DNA of 64,000 nt from Cephalotus follicularis (Eukaryota > Streptophyta > Magnoliopsida > Oxalidales > Cephalotaceae): contig BDDD01000028.1 in NCBI GenBank assembly GCA_001972305.1, positions 830,334 through 894,333 on the forward strand, read 5' to 3'. Below the pieces are notes generated by a model. The model was given only the letters and a program-made list of their open reading frames with translations. It ran no database searches and had not been told where the DNA came from. Positions 1-11,552 of the stretch are shown here, piece by piece. The number at the start of each line of letters is the position of its first letter. Position 1 is the first letter of the stretch. The position numbers and the translations under genes were made by a program.

Positions 1-879
1 CCTCGCGGTTGACTCAACTGCGAGGGCTCGGCGAGGGGATATGCCAGCCTCCTTCGATCTGCTCCCGTGTTGCCACCGTTGCTCCAAACACTACGGGATG
101 GGGATATGCCATCGTTGTTGACCCTTTTTTTTTGTAGTGCAACCCTACATTGATGATCACCATCATAAGTGGGTAAACTCAAATGACCTTGGTTGGTATG
201 TGACATAAATATGGAAGTGTGAAAGTGAAACTCTACTCTTATCACATATGAAGTGTTTGTCGTGAGAGAATGAGGGATAGTCATTGAGAGATGATTAGTC
301 TGGTCATATGACAGGATTTCCTTACATTTTGAAAAAAAAAAAAAATCTAACAATGCCTATTGTTTAAAGTGAAAGTGGATAGGAAAGAAATGTTATCCTA
401 AATATGAAGTCAAAATTATAGTTTTCCTTTTTTTAGTCAAATTAGGTGAGCTATTTTTTGTTTCCTTTGTCAATTACAATTGTCTAGGTCGGTGGTCATC
501 CTTATATATATGGTTTGCTCTTGTGAGCAATTGTGAGGGTCATTAGGTGTGTGAGCAGAAAAAAGAAAGCAAGAAAAAATAGCCACTAATACAAATGTGG
601 GGGAGAGAAAAAATAGAGAAGAAAGAAAACATGAGGTTTTTTCTTTATTTTTACAAGAATGATTCTTGTTAGAGATCTTTTGACAAGATTATTTGTATTT
701 CTCTTCCTCAAATTTTCAAGTGGATTCGTAGAGTGCCTTTACGCGGGGACGTAGCCTAAAGTTTGGGTGAATCTCATTAACAATTTTTTTATGTGTTTGC
801 TTTTTCGTTGCATATTTTTATTATCTCTATCTGTGTTTGTTTGCCAATTATCGATCAGATCGGTGATCGGTTCCTAACA
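1..879 (+). mobile_element. Ty1/copia element A, 5' LTR (left edge unresolved)
   Basis: The right edge is firm: the LTR ends CCTAACA at 879 and a tRNA-Met primer site follows two bases later. A TATATATA run at about 503-511 would serve as promoter, and a purine-rich leader with many GA/AAAG runs follows to about 690, as is common in copia R-U5. I could not find a matching TG start; one candidate is TGTAGTGC just after the poly-T near 130. Bases 1-125 are GC-rich and unassigned. A fossil or partial element, because no partner 3' LTR is seen. Confidence 0.65.
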
Positions 880-881
880 AG

Positions 882-893
882 TGGTATCAGAGC
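882..893 (+). other. Copia primer-binding site (initiator Met tRNA)
   Basis: TGGTATCAGAGC is the standard copia primer site, complementary to the 3' end of plant initiator tRNA-Met. It lies two bases after the LTR end and 28 bases before the gag start. Confidence 0.9.
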
Positions 894-984
894 TAGGCTT
901 TGAATTAATTAAGCTAACAAGATGGCAGATGATAAAATCAAAATTGAGAAATTTGATGGACAAGATTAGGGCTGCAAACGAACC

Positions 985-1215
985 AAGCCATTTATGAACA
1001 GCTTGCGACTCGACTCGATAATGGCTCGTTCGCGTTCTTTCGATAAGCTTAACGAATGAACACAAACACGATTTTAAGGCTCATTAGCTTAACGAACCGA
1101 GCTTGAACAGGGGTAGACTCGACTCGTTAATGTTCATAAACAACTCGTTAAGAGATCGTTAAAAACTCGATTGTATGTTCATTAAAAGCTCGATTATAAA
1201 CTCAATAATAACTTG
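985..1215 (+). repeat. hAT left subterminal repeats
   Basis: The segment is a cluster of short motifs in both orientations (CTCGTTAA, TTAACGA, ACTCGACTCG, AGCTTAACGAA). In hAT elements such clusters are the transposase-binding subterminal regions. The right end carries the mirror cluster. Confidence 0.7.
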
Positions 1216-2327
1216 ATTAGAAGCTCGAATTTATATATTTTATTTTATTTTATTAAATATTTTAAATTTTTATTATACAATATATAATATATATTTTAAT
1301 TTTTAATATAACTTATTAGATTGTTCTATTTTATTGGTGGGAGTATTGTGATATCAAAAAAATTTAATAAAATAGATCTAATGTATAATACTCTTACTAT
1401 TACAGTAACTAATAGTCTAATATACTAATACTCTCTAAGAAACTTGAAGAAACGTGATTGTGAAAAGTGAAAACAAAACCTAATGTCTATACATTACTCC
1501 CTCACTTCACATAACACAGAACACGCCGACATACCACACCCAATTCAAACCTAAAATCATCTCTCTCTCACAAGTAAGGCAGCCACCACATTTGCTCATC
1601 AGATCTGATCTCCACAGCTAATCTCCTCACCGAAAACATCTTCTCAATATCTCTCCACCGCTGATCTGCTCACAAGGAGCGGACTCCATCACCGGCGCAC
1701 TCCCTTACCAGTAAGTGTTCTCTCCACTTTAGTGCATCATGTAGCGATTATGAATTGCTAAATGAAAAAGGCAACACAGGTGGTTCACCACTTAAGATTT
1801 CATGTATCACGATATTACACTCAATAACAGTTGTGAGATATGATACCAATGTTAACTTTCTAATAACAGTTGTGGTATCATTTATTTTAAATGATATCAT
1901 TGTGATTTATAACAGTTGTGAGAAATGTCTATTGTCTGCTAACTCAATAACAGTTGTAAGAAATGTCTAATATTTGAAATGGTAACTTTCTGGTGTATAT
2001 AGCATACAAGTGCATTTGTAAGATATGATACCAATGTTAAACAAATTTCCTTACACCAACACAGAGACTTAACTCTTAGCTCTATTGTTTGGTGTATTAT
2101 TGTGCACTTTCAATTTTGAGTATTTCATTTTTGTCAAAAAGCTTTCAGACTCACTCCAGTAATAATTTTTTGAAAAAGATTAGTCCAGTTTAAAAATCTA
2201 TTCAATGATCTTACCTGTTAAATTTTTTAGTAGCCTATATCCAATTCTTAAGGTCTTTGTTAATTGTTATCTTTTTTTTTTCAGAATTTCAAGTAGCCTA
2301 TATTCATATTCTCTTCAAGGATCATCA
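1216..2327 (+). promoter_or_regulatory. hAT 5' leader and promoter region, no coding sequence
   Basis: The first part is A/T-rich. From about 1490 it becomes a C/T-rich leader (runs such as ATCTCTCTCTC), with a GTAAGTG splice-donor-like site near 1711 and a poly-T/CAG acceptor-like site near 2284, 44 bp before the transposase ATG. This suggests a 5' UTR intron. The motif ATAACAGTTGTGA(G) recurs several times between 1825 and 1960. No protein is supported here. Confidence 0.45.
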
Positions 2328-5300
2328 ATGGAACCAGATCCGGATGATGTAAATCAAACTATTGTTGAATTATTCAACGCAGATGAGCATGAGCAACCTG
2401 ACCAGAATGAAGATCAAGAAGAAGAAAATGGGAACCCATTTGAGAAAAAGAAAAGAAAGAAGAGATCATCAGTTTGGCAAGAGTTTAAGGAAATTGAAGT
2501 GAAATGAGAGAAAAAGCTTCAGTGCATTCATTGTAGAACGAACTTTGGGTTGCCTAAAACTGGTATTACAACTCAGTTCACAAGGCACTTGAAGACTTGT
2601 CCAAGAAAGAAGGTTTGTGCGAAGGGGCAGTTGAATATTCACGTTAATCAAGCAATGTCAGCAAGTGCGTCTGCAATTGAAAATTTTAAGTATGATCATG
2701 TAAAGATAAGAGAGATTGTTGCTCACATGATAATGGTTCATGAATTGCCATTTAATTTCATGGAGTACGAGTTGTTTAATGTGTTGATGAGGGCTGCCAC
2801 TCCTTATTATCAAAACTCGCGAACAACTTCAAAAAATGATTGTGTGTCGGCTTACGAGATCGAGAAGAAAAGGTTGAATACACTGCTAAAATGTGTTAAT
2901 AGAGTTAGTATTACAATAGATTTGTGGACATTGGATCAGAAAATTCAGTACATGGTTTTGACATGTCACTTTGTGGACGTTGATTGGAAGTTACAGAAGC
3001 GTAATCTAATTTTTTGTGATGTTCTACCTCCTCATACTAGGACTGCAATATATTATGCTATTTTTAAGTGTCTTGTTGAGTGGGGAATAGAGCATAAGGT
3101 ATGCTCTATAACAGTTGACAACGCTGCTTGTAACGACCCGTCCCATTTTTAATTACCCTTTTTCAGACGAGCCGAGTCTTAATTTAGACCAACTATGCTC
3201 AACACAACAAAATCTTGCCAATTTATTTCATATTTAACCTCCATAATTCTATTATTACTATTTTCTTTTTAAAACTGTCATATTAAACTCTTAGTCAAGT
3301 TATTTATCTTAATTAATTAATCATTAAATATGATGAAAATTTTGTAGAAAAAATTTGCAAGACTTCCTGTACGATTTAAGTCTTGATATGTAACCAATAA
3401 CATTCAAAAGTAGACACCTAAACCTTTAATATGAGCTTTGGTTGACTCAATTCCGATAAGAGACGAAAAAGTTATGGCATTTACGAGATTCCCCGAAAAC
3501 TATTCGCAAAACATGCATTACTAAACAATTTTTTCTTAACAACCTTACTTAAGCTTCAGTATACAAATTGGCTATTAACATATCACATATGTGACAATAT
3601 TAAACCTTCAATATCTAATCTATCACTTACAATGTGCTCATAAAGGTCTTTGCGAAAAATACAATAAAGACGGACAATTATTAAACATATCACCAATAAT
3701 CACATTAAAATTTCTCAACTCATCACTACTTTACTTATATAGAACCCAAAAATTTGATTAAGAACAATTAACAAATCTTTACCATGATTATCTCTTCAAT
3801 AATAACTATATTAGATCTTTTGTTCCCTAAAAACTTAAAAAGAACGTAGAAGAATAATACCTGTCTTCACAATCCATATCCCGAAATTAAAGGAGAATAA
3901 ATAATAGATTAGGCCATGGTAACAACTTCCATTCCCACTCAATTTCATTCATACATTATGAGGAAACCATTTTTTCTTTGTCACACATAGAACCTGATGG
4001 TTTTAGAAATAAATCTAAAAATCTGAATACATTAGTCTAGTATCCGTAATATGAAAAAAATCTCTTAGTTTCCACAATCTATAGCAATCAAAAAATTTAG
4101 TGGAGTTATAAACTCATTATTATGTCTCTACTCACTAATACCATCACAGTAACATGAATTTTAATTTATCAATCAACATAATACACCATTAATTCTATGA
4201 AAACTTCATAAAAATTTAGAGATTAAAAGCAATAAATCATTCATGCAAATTTCAACTCACTAACAGTTTATAGTAAACATCTATGAAATCTTCCGGTTTA
4301 TAATATCACAGATACATCACCAACCATACTTACAGGACAAACTAGCTATACCAACTACAGAATACCAGACTAGAGTTCATATAGTGAGGCCATTAGAGCA
4401 TGTCGCACTAGTAGCAACAACAAAATGGTTACACGGCCATAAATAGTAGAGAAGAGTGCAACTATAATATCAAACTAACGACTGCTGCATAATGTCAAAA
4501 TACAACACATACCAAAGAAGAATATCATAGAAAAATACCATGAATGAATGCCAGTCCTCAACCCAAACTGTCTACACAAGCTGTACAAGACCCGATCATT
4601 TGCACAAAGCCTTATATGGAAACGGAGACCTTGTCCACCAAAGACTTTAAGTACTCTAACCCATGCTCGGAAAATATATCTCAACATAAAACAGTTAAGT
4701 CAATAAAATAATATAATTAAATCTCAAGAATTTAAACACTTACTTGGGTTTTCATACAACTATTCGGCATAGACATACACAGCACACATACGCATCAAGA
4801 ATCTGATCAGTGAGCATGATGTATCAAGAAACTGCTCGGGCAGGACATTCATAAACGGCTACTCAAGCAATGGAGGAGAAATAATAATACAACTCATCAC
4901 ATGAAAACGGAGGCCTTAAAGAACCTTGATATATTTGAACTAAACATCTCAACATATTAGAATACTAAACAAATCAAATTTCACTAGGAAACCTGATGGT
5001 TATACCAACAATCCGAAATTTATGGGGCAATAATAAAAAATCAATTTATAATAATACATTACTCATTCACAACTCTTATAAACCCATCCACAAATGCATT
5101 CCTCCCTTAACAACCACCAAACCCGAAATTTATGGAGGAAATAATGCAAGAAAGTGAGGATGCTTACTTGACTTAATTAGGAGGTTAAAGAATGCATCCC
5201 TTACACTAGTTTTTCCTTAAGAAATCTTGAGGCACATTTGAGAGAGATGGAGAATTGAGCAGGAGCTTCGGCCAAAAGAGTCAAGGAAGGAGATGACATT

Positions 5301-7234
5301 TCCTTCTATGTGGGATTCCCAAAATGCCAGGCAATCTTCTGCTACCCAAAAAGAAATAAAAGCCCTCCTCTTTGAACCATGTATGTATATATATAGTAGT
5401 GGATGGATATCTCTAGAGGCTTAGAGGAAATCGGCACCAAGAGGAGAGGAATAATACTGATTTTTCTTGCAAGTTCGCGTATGTAGGAGAGAGATATAAA
5501 ACCTTCCACAATGTTCCAGAATTATGCAACAAGGGGGCCGGATTATAAGAAGAAATAGAATGTTTTTGGGCTTAGCATAGCCGACTTTAAATAAATAAAG
5601 ATGGGCTAATAGATCCTTATGCATGCAACATAATTAATTTGGGCCTTAAAATGAGCTTAATTCAGTTCACAACCCAAAGGCAAGGAAAAATAATTAATTC
5701 CTTCTAACATGAGCACTTGTATGCTATGTATAAAACATTTATAAAAGTCTAGTTTCCATAGGCCATAATTGTGCATGCAGCATGATCAATTTGGGCCATG
5801 ATCCAAAATTAAACACATAAAATTTTAGGCCATAATTCATGAAAAATTTACCCATGCATTAGAAATGACTTTGGGCCTTAATTTTTATATGGCTAACCCA
5901 TAAACCAAATTAACAATTGGTCCAAGCATCTTGGTTTAAAACAAATTATTGAACACCCTAAAAATTCACCAAAGTCACGTGTAAAGACATAAATGGCATG
6001 CACACAAGTAAAAGAAATGTAATCTTAAATAATTATCCTCCAAATACAACACGGGGTGTTACACTGCTAACAATGACGTGGCTGTTAGATCTTTAAAAAG
6101 AAATCCAGCTTTTCAGAAATGACTTCCTTTGGGTGGTGTGCTCTTTCATGTGCGTTGTTGTGCACACATACTTAATATCCTGGTGCAAGAAGGACTTTCT
6201 CATGTTGGCGGTATCATTGTGAATGTTCGTGAGAGTGTGAAGCATTGCAAAGCAATTTCAGTTGCCAAAGAAATAGCTGATTTTGGATTGTTGCACTCGA
6301 TGGAATGCTACATATAGCATGCTAGAAGCAGCATTGGAGTTCAGAGAGGTGTTTCCTCAGTATCAACAATGAGACTTGACTTATGTCCACTTTCCAAGTG
6401 ATGAAGATTGGGACAAAGTAGTTGAAGTTTGTTCTTTTTTGGCATTTTTCGATGAAGTAACACACATCACATCAGGTACTGAATATCCTACTTCCAATTT
6501 ATTTCTTCTTGAGCTATGGAGAGTGAAAGAATTATTGGATGAAAAAAGCATATCTGATAATGAAAATATCAAGAATATGGCTTGTGCAATAAAATTAAAA
6601 TTTGATAAGTATTGGGGTGATTCCAACTTGTTGATTAGTATTGCTGCCATTTTAGATCCAAGAAACAAGATGAAATTGATTGAATTCTGTTTTTCATATA
6701 TTTATCATCCACTAGATGTAGCTAATGAACATATTGTTGCTGTTCGGAAGAGTTTATATGATCTTTATGATGAATATGTTTCTGCACACTTTGTCTACTA
6801 TTGAGAAAACCACTCAAGGTGATGAGAGAGACAGTGGTAACCATCATGGTGTTGAAAAATGTAGAGTTAGTGGTAGATCAAAGTTTGATATATTGAATAG
6901 AAGTGTTGATTCTATTGATTATATTAAATCAGAACTTGATGTTTATTTGGGGGAGAGTGTTTATATTTGTGATGAAGATGCTCACACTGAAATTGATGTT
7001 TTGGATTGGTCGAGAGTAAATAATTTGAAGTTTCGTATCTTGTCAATGATGGCTTGTGATATATTATCTATTCCTATGAGCACTATTGCCTCAGAATCTG
7101 CATTTAGTGTCGGAGGCAGGGTCATTGATGCATTTCGTTCATCATTGTCAATGGAAACCGTCCAAGTTTTACTTTGTGGAGAAGATTGGTATCGCGGTTA
7201 TTATGGCATAAAAAGAAAATCAAAAGTAAGTTAA
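2328..7234 (+). pseudogene. hAT transposase (BED finger + hAT C-terminal dimerisation), interrupted
   Basis: The first part (2328-3128) has an acidic start, a lysine-rich patch, then a BED zinc finger: SSVWQEFKEI, CIHC and HLKTC. The catalytic RNase-H-like core follows (ITIDLWT; ITVDNAACND near 3112-3142). The reading is split at 3129 by a solo LTR and resumes at 6069 with VAVRSLK, then CCAHILNILVQ. The C-terminal hAT dimerisation motif is clear at about 6995-7150 (ILSIPMSTIASESAFSVGGR). The protein would be about 650-700 residues, normal for the family. Damage includes an in-frame TGA at 2505-2507, inside the BED finger, frame changes between the blocks near 6317-6376 and 6725-6804, and the 2.9-kb insertion. 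Not functional. The start ATG at 2328 follows an acceptor-like site. Confidence 0.88.
3129..6063 (-). mobile_element. Solo LTR inside the hAT transposase
   Basis: The insertion starts TGTAACGACCCG at 3129 and ends CGGGGTGTTACA at 6063, flanked by a perfect 5-bp duplication CTGCT (3124-3128, 6064-6068). The 2935 bp contain no gag or pol, so it is a solo LTR, probably gypsy by its large size and TGTAACACCCCG-type start. I read it on the minus strand: a TATATATA run lies near 5385-5396 and a leader with a splice-donor-like AAGTAAGC follows leftwards. Nothing in it encodes a recognisable protein. Confidence 0.88.
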
Positions 7235-7682
7235 TTGGATTTTTATTTTATTAGCATATGAATGATTTCGTATTCATCACATGTTCTAATGTTTGTTTTT
7301 TTAAATAGATGAAAGATGTGAATGAGATTCTTCTACCTTAGATGTTTTATCGACACATTTCTTTCTCTACTGTTTATTTTACCAATATGACTTGTTGTCA
7401 ATGCAATAACTTGTTTTGACAAACATTGTGGATTTTGGTTTTGTTGGTAATCTGGTTGTTACTGTTGAATGTTGATTGATTGGAGTTTTGTTTTGTTGCC
7501 ACTTGCCAGTGTTTGTTGATTGCAGGATATGTTGTGGTGATTATGATGTATTGTTTATGATTTTGTTAGTTGTAAAAATTTGGATGTTTGTTGATTATGT
7601 TATGATGACTTTTAAAGTTTTTTCCTATTTATTAAATTTTTAATTGATTATTATTGAAAAACGAGAAAACTGAAGGAAAAAA

Positions 7683-7910
7683 AACGAGCTCGAGTTCGAG
7701 CTTTTAACGAGCTCAAACTTCTTAACGAGCTCGAGCTCGACTCGTAAATCATAACGAGCCTAACTTGAGTCGAGCTCGAGCTCCAGAATTCCTTATCGAG
7801 TGGAGCTCGAACAACAATTGTAAGCTCGCTAAAAGCTCGGCTCGAACTCGAACTCTTTAACTTCTTAACGAGCCGAGCCCAAACAACCTAAAGCTCAGCT
7901 CGACTTTGCA
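7683..7910 (+). repeat. hAT right subterminal repeats
   Basis: Mirror of the left cluster: repeated AACGAGCTCGAG and GAGCTCGA motifs up to the terminal inverted repeat. Presumed transposase-binding region. Confidence 0.7.
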
Positions 7911-7916
7911 GCCCTA

Positions 7917-8188
7917 GACAAGATTTTGGTTGGTGGAAACTCCAGATCGAAGAGTATCTTTATCAAAAATATTTGCTTGAACCTCTTTTGGGTCAGAAAC
8001 CCACCGGGGTAGAAATATATCTAACAGCAGATTCAATTTAGAAAATTCAATGGACAAGATTTCGGTTGGTGGAAACTCTAGATCGAAGAGTATCTTTATC
8101 AAAAATATTTGCTTGAACCTCTTTTGGGTCAGAAAGCCACAAGGGCAGAAATAGATCTGACAAGAGATTCAACATAGAAAATTCTTGA
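7917..8188 (+). repeat. 136-bp direct tandem repeat of a copia gag segment
   Basis: Two copies with a period of 136 bp, starting at 7917 and 8053. Both begin GACAAGATTT, which is also the hAT target site, and run through the same gag codons (GGTTGGTGGAAACTC, then TCTTTATCAAAAATAT). They differ at scattered positions by roughly 10%. The second copy therefore contains a paralogous site that the hAT did not occupy. Confidence 0.9.
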
Positions 8189-8570
8189 TCAAAACGTGCT
8201 TGGTGCGATTTGTCTAGGATTGACGAAAAAATAAGGTACCACATCGCGAAAGCAAAGACTGCAAAAGAAGCCATGGATATTTTGGCAAATATGTATGAGA
8301 AGCCTTCCACATCTAATTAGATTTTCTTGTTGAAAAAATTGGTTACCATGAAGTTATTCGATAGGAGTTTTGTTGTAGAGCATATTAACAGTTTCACCCA
8401 AGTTACCAATCAATTGCAATATGCAGACATTAAATGGGACAAGAAGCTCCAAACACTATTTTTACTATGTTCCCTACAAAACAGCTACAACACCACAAAA
8501 CAAGGAAGGATGCCTTGACTCTTGAAGATGCTATGAGTAGCGTGCGCACGAAGGTCTCAAGTGGAGATGG

Positions 8571-9190
8571 TGTTAGAAATATATAAATGCTCTACATACA
8601 ATCGATGTGGTTTAAACATCATTTCTTACATGAGCATGTTAGAGATGGTGACCCGTCGAGCCATTGAGTGGCTGGATGTAGCGGTTATTATTTCTGGGTT
8701 AAAATAGTCTTATTCCATTTATGTGACATATGTGCATACTTTTATTTATACTGGTAGGCCGTATGTGTTTTATCACATCGTCGAAGCATTTTATCTGCTT
8801 ACACATATGGTGTCCAGTCACATTAAGGGTTGGATGACGTGTCGGGGGCTATGAGAATGACTCCCTTATTCCCTGTGACTAAACAGTTCTAAGTTGTAGG
8901 TTCATTTATATAGGGAATAAGTGAACCAGTTAGACTTGTCACGTTATGCTCGCTCCCGAGGGTTAGAGGGTGGAGTATCTCATTTTCACTCAGGGGGGAC
9001 CCTAGAGCTAATGCGGGGTGCATGCCAGGAGCATCTACACTGAACTTGACCCATCGTAGGAATGCTATTTAGATGGTCGATGATCCCATGTCAGTAGGAA
9101 TTCCTATCTGTGGTGGTAGTGTATAGGCACATAATGCCTAACAGGACCTGAGAGGACCTGTCTGATCCTTAGATCTGAGCTACTGCTCTA
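8571..9190. other. Unclassified repeat-like sequence
   Basis: No coding sequence or known domain. It joins the copia gag fragment on the left and is split from the 11553-13419 stretch by the 9191-11547 solo LTR; without that LTR the two would be continuous. Likely part of an older LTR or other repeat. Confidence 0.4.
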
Positions 9191-11547
9191 TGTAAGCCCC
9201 GAGTTATAGATGTACGGAATTGTTTGTATTTATATAGTATTGTATGTACGGATGATATGGATTGTGTATATATTATAGTATTTTTCACTTTTATGTCTGT
9301 TTATGGGTTATGGGGGTTCATTCTAACCTAAGGTATATTCTCCCAGTTTTCGCCTAAATGAGCTTGTATATAGGCGAACTCCTTTTCTTCTCATTTTTCA
9401 TTTCTCATCTCCATTTCTAGAGAGAGGAAGTGAGAGAGAAAGTTAGAGATATAGAGCTCATAATCGAGCAAGGAATGGGTCTTTGGGTTCGTGGCAGAGT
9501 GTAGAATTTAAAGGGAGAAGCAGAAAAAGGATTCAAGCAGCCAATCAGCTTGTTTTTTGTTCTCAACAATTTTGAGGTAGGTTCTACATATATACTTTGA
9601 ATCCATACATTTTGACTGAATTGAATGCTTATATGGTTATAGATGGATAGATATAGGTTAGATGGATGACTTAGTGTGATTGTTATGACTGATTACGGCT
9701 TTAAATGGAAATCAGAGAGAGAATTGAGAGTTATAGGTTTATAGGCCTATTCTATTCTCTTTATTGACTATGGGTTATGGGCATGGATATTAGTGTTTTA
9801 AAGGTATTTAAAGTTGTAATGATCATATGGAGCTTCTAGCTTCCTTTAGATCGGGTTTTAAATGGATTTAAAGCGGATTTAAATCGATTTTCAGACTGTT
9901 TGATGAACCCACTATCACTGTCAAACCGTCGACACTCTACGAGTAATTTTTCGATGCTTTCGAGCAATCTATCGACGCTTTTGGATGCCATCCAAGACTG
10001 TCGACGCTTTGCTCAAATCGACAATATTTCGCCTAATGCGTAGATTGTCGACGCTTAAGGTAAACATTCGACGCTTTAAGGCATTTAAATTGTCACCGCT
10101 TTAGTTAAGCTATCGAGGCTTTAACGTGCAAACCGTAGACACTTTTCTCCCAACCGTCGATGCTTTGTAATGCTAACAGTTGGCGCTTTGGATGAACAGT
10201 CAGCGCTTTATGACCTGTTTTCAATCAAAATACAATGTTTTCAACCCTTTTCGTTTTTAGCTTCAGATAAGTCCCATAGGAAGCCTCCCTAAGGCCCTGT
10301 AACCTATGTGAACCTTTCTTTAAACCAAATGATCTTCAAAATCAATCTTCAAATGGATTTTTAAAGAGGTTTTCAATAAATTTCTAGGTTAGTTTAATTG
10401 GGATATTTGGACACGAATATCCTAGTTAGACTTCCTCTCCATTGTTTGAATAACTCTGATAGGGACCAAGAAATGGTTATGAAAAATGGTTTTGGAAATG
10501 GTTTGGATGGATGGATCATACGTGATCCTTTATGGTAAGGTCTCTATCCTTTAAATGGATATATGGTTATGGGTTACGGGTATTACATGGTTATGGTTTG
10601 TTATTGTTTGAGACCTAACCAGATAACCCATTCACAATCTTCATTTCCGTCATGAGGATTATGGGTGTTAGACCACATTACTAGAGGGTATGAGACATCA
10701 CTTTATGGGTGGACCTACGAGGGACATCGCATTATGGATGGACCAATGAAAATACGGTTACGGGCTATGACCATTGAGGACTAGCATTATGGGCTACGAT
10801 CATTTGAGGACTAGCATTGATGTGGTTAATGTTATCTCGACCCCACTCGGTTACGACCCCGAAAAGGTAGGTAGTCAGTGGCAGTACTATCTCGAGCCGG
10901 AGGGGCAGAGTGCTACTCGGACCTGATGGATTGTTTGTCCCCATGGATGGTTATGGATTGACTTATGGAGTGTCTGCATACCTATGGTCTTTTCTATGAT
11001 TAGGACTCGCTAAGTATGCTACCGCTTAGGGACGGTTGGTATACTAACGATGTCCACAATTGGCATTCATACATTTCACATGCCATGCATATATCTGTAT
11101 ATACCTATTCATTTCATTGAATATAATACAACCTACATAGACGTGGTTGGCTGACCTATTCTTGAAATGGGCACAACATTTTAGGGACGAGTCCCAAGGA
11201 CACCTCGATGTGAGACGAGATGATTACAGAGCATGATGTCTAGTTACAGTGCAGTTTCCTCTATTTATCTTGTCGTATAATAGACTTGTTGTATAAGAGA
11301 TATATTGTATTTCAGTTATTTTGACATGTCGGCTTGTGACAGTGCTTCAGTTATGTATGATGTATTATGAATATCATTGGGTTCATCTAACTGAGTATTT
11401 GAATGGTTGCTTCTACATGCATAATTGTATATTAAAGTTTTAATTTATAGCTAAATTCAGGTATTATGCTGTGTATAAAGATGGAGTATACGGTCGGTAT
11501 GTCACCTGTCGGGTCGTGGGGTCCTCCTAGTGGTTCGGGGTGTGACA
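9191..11547 (+). mobile_element. Solo LTR, TGTAAGCCCC type (copy 1)
   Basis: It starts TGTAAGCCCCGAG at 9191 and ends TTCGGGGTGTGACA at 11547, flanked by a perfect 5-bp duplication CTCTA (9186-9190, 11548-11552). The 2357 bp have no internal domain, hence a solo LTR. A TATA-like TGTATATAGG near 9365-9373 precedes a C/T-rich leader and a splice-donor-like GAGGTAGG near 9571. A second, truncated copy of the same family starts at 60067. A block of GTCGAC-type micro-repeats lies at about 9905-10215. Confidence 0.9.
9905..10215 (+). repeat. GTCGAC-rich degenerate micro-repeats in LTR copy 1
   Basis: The phrase CCGTCGACGCTTTG recurs in diverged form about every 25-35 bp (for example near 9927, 9992, 10048, 10152). 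Spacer bases vary while the TCGACGCTTT core is kept. The same block is present in the related LTR at about 60790-61030. Confidence 0.8.
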
Positions 11548-11552
11548 CTCTA

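Larger units (their letters stand above)
967..7916 (+). mobile_element. hAT DNA transposon inserted in copia gag
   Basis: The ends are inverted: TAGGGCTGCAAA at 967 and its complement TTTGCAGCCCTA ending at 7916. The 8-bp target duplication GACAAGAT is perfect (959-966 and 7917-7924). Without the 2.9-kb solo LTR inside it, the element is about 4.0 kb, normal for an autonomous hAT. It carries a BED-finger transposase with a C-terminal dimerisation domain, in the Ac/RICESLEEPER-like branch of plant hATs. The transposase is interrupted, so this copy cannot move itself; the ends look usable in trans. It inserted after the copia element and before the solo LTR. Confidence 0.95.
922..8570 (+). mobile_element. 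Copia element A gag region, split by a hAT transposon
   Basis: The gag start (ATG at 922) encodes the copia-typical N-terminus MADDKIKIEKFDGQD. The next residues (GWWKLQIEEYL) resume at 7925, directly after the hAT insertion. The region from about 8190 to 8520 matches the rest of the UBN2/gag domain, including a WDKKLQTLFLLCSL stretch. No protease, integrase or RT of the same copy is recognisable after 8570. This is a degraded fossil with several breaks. Confidence 0.75.
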
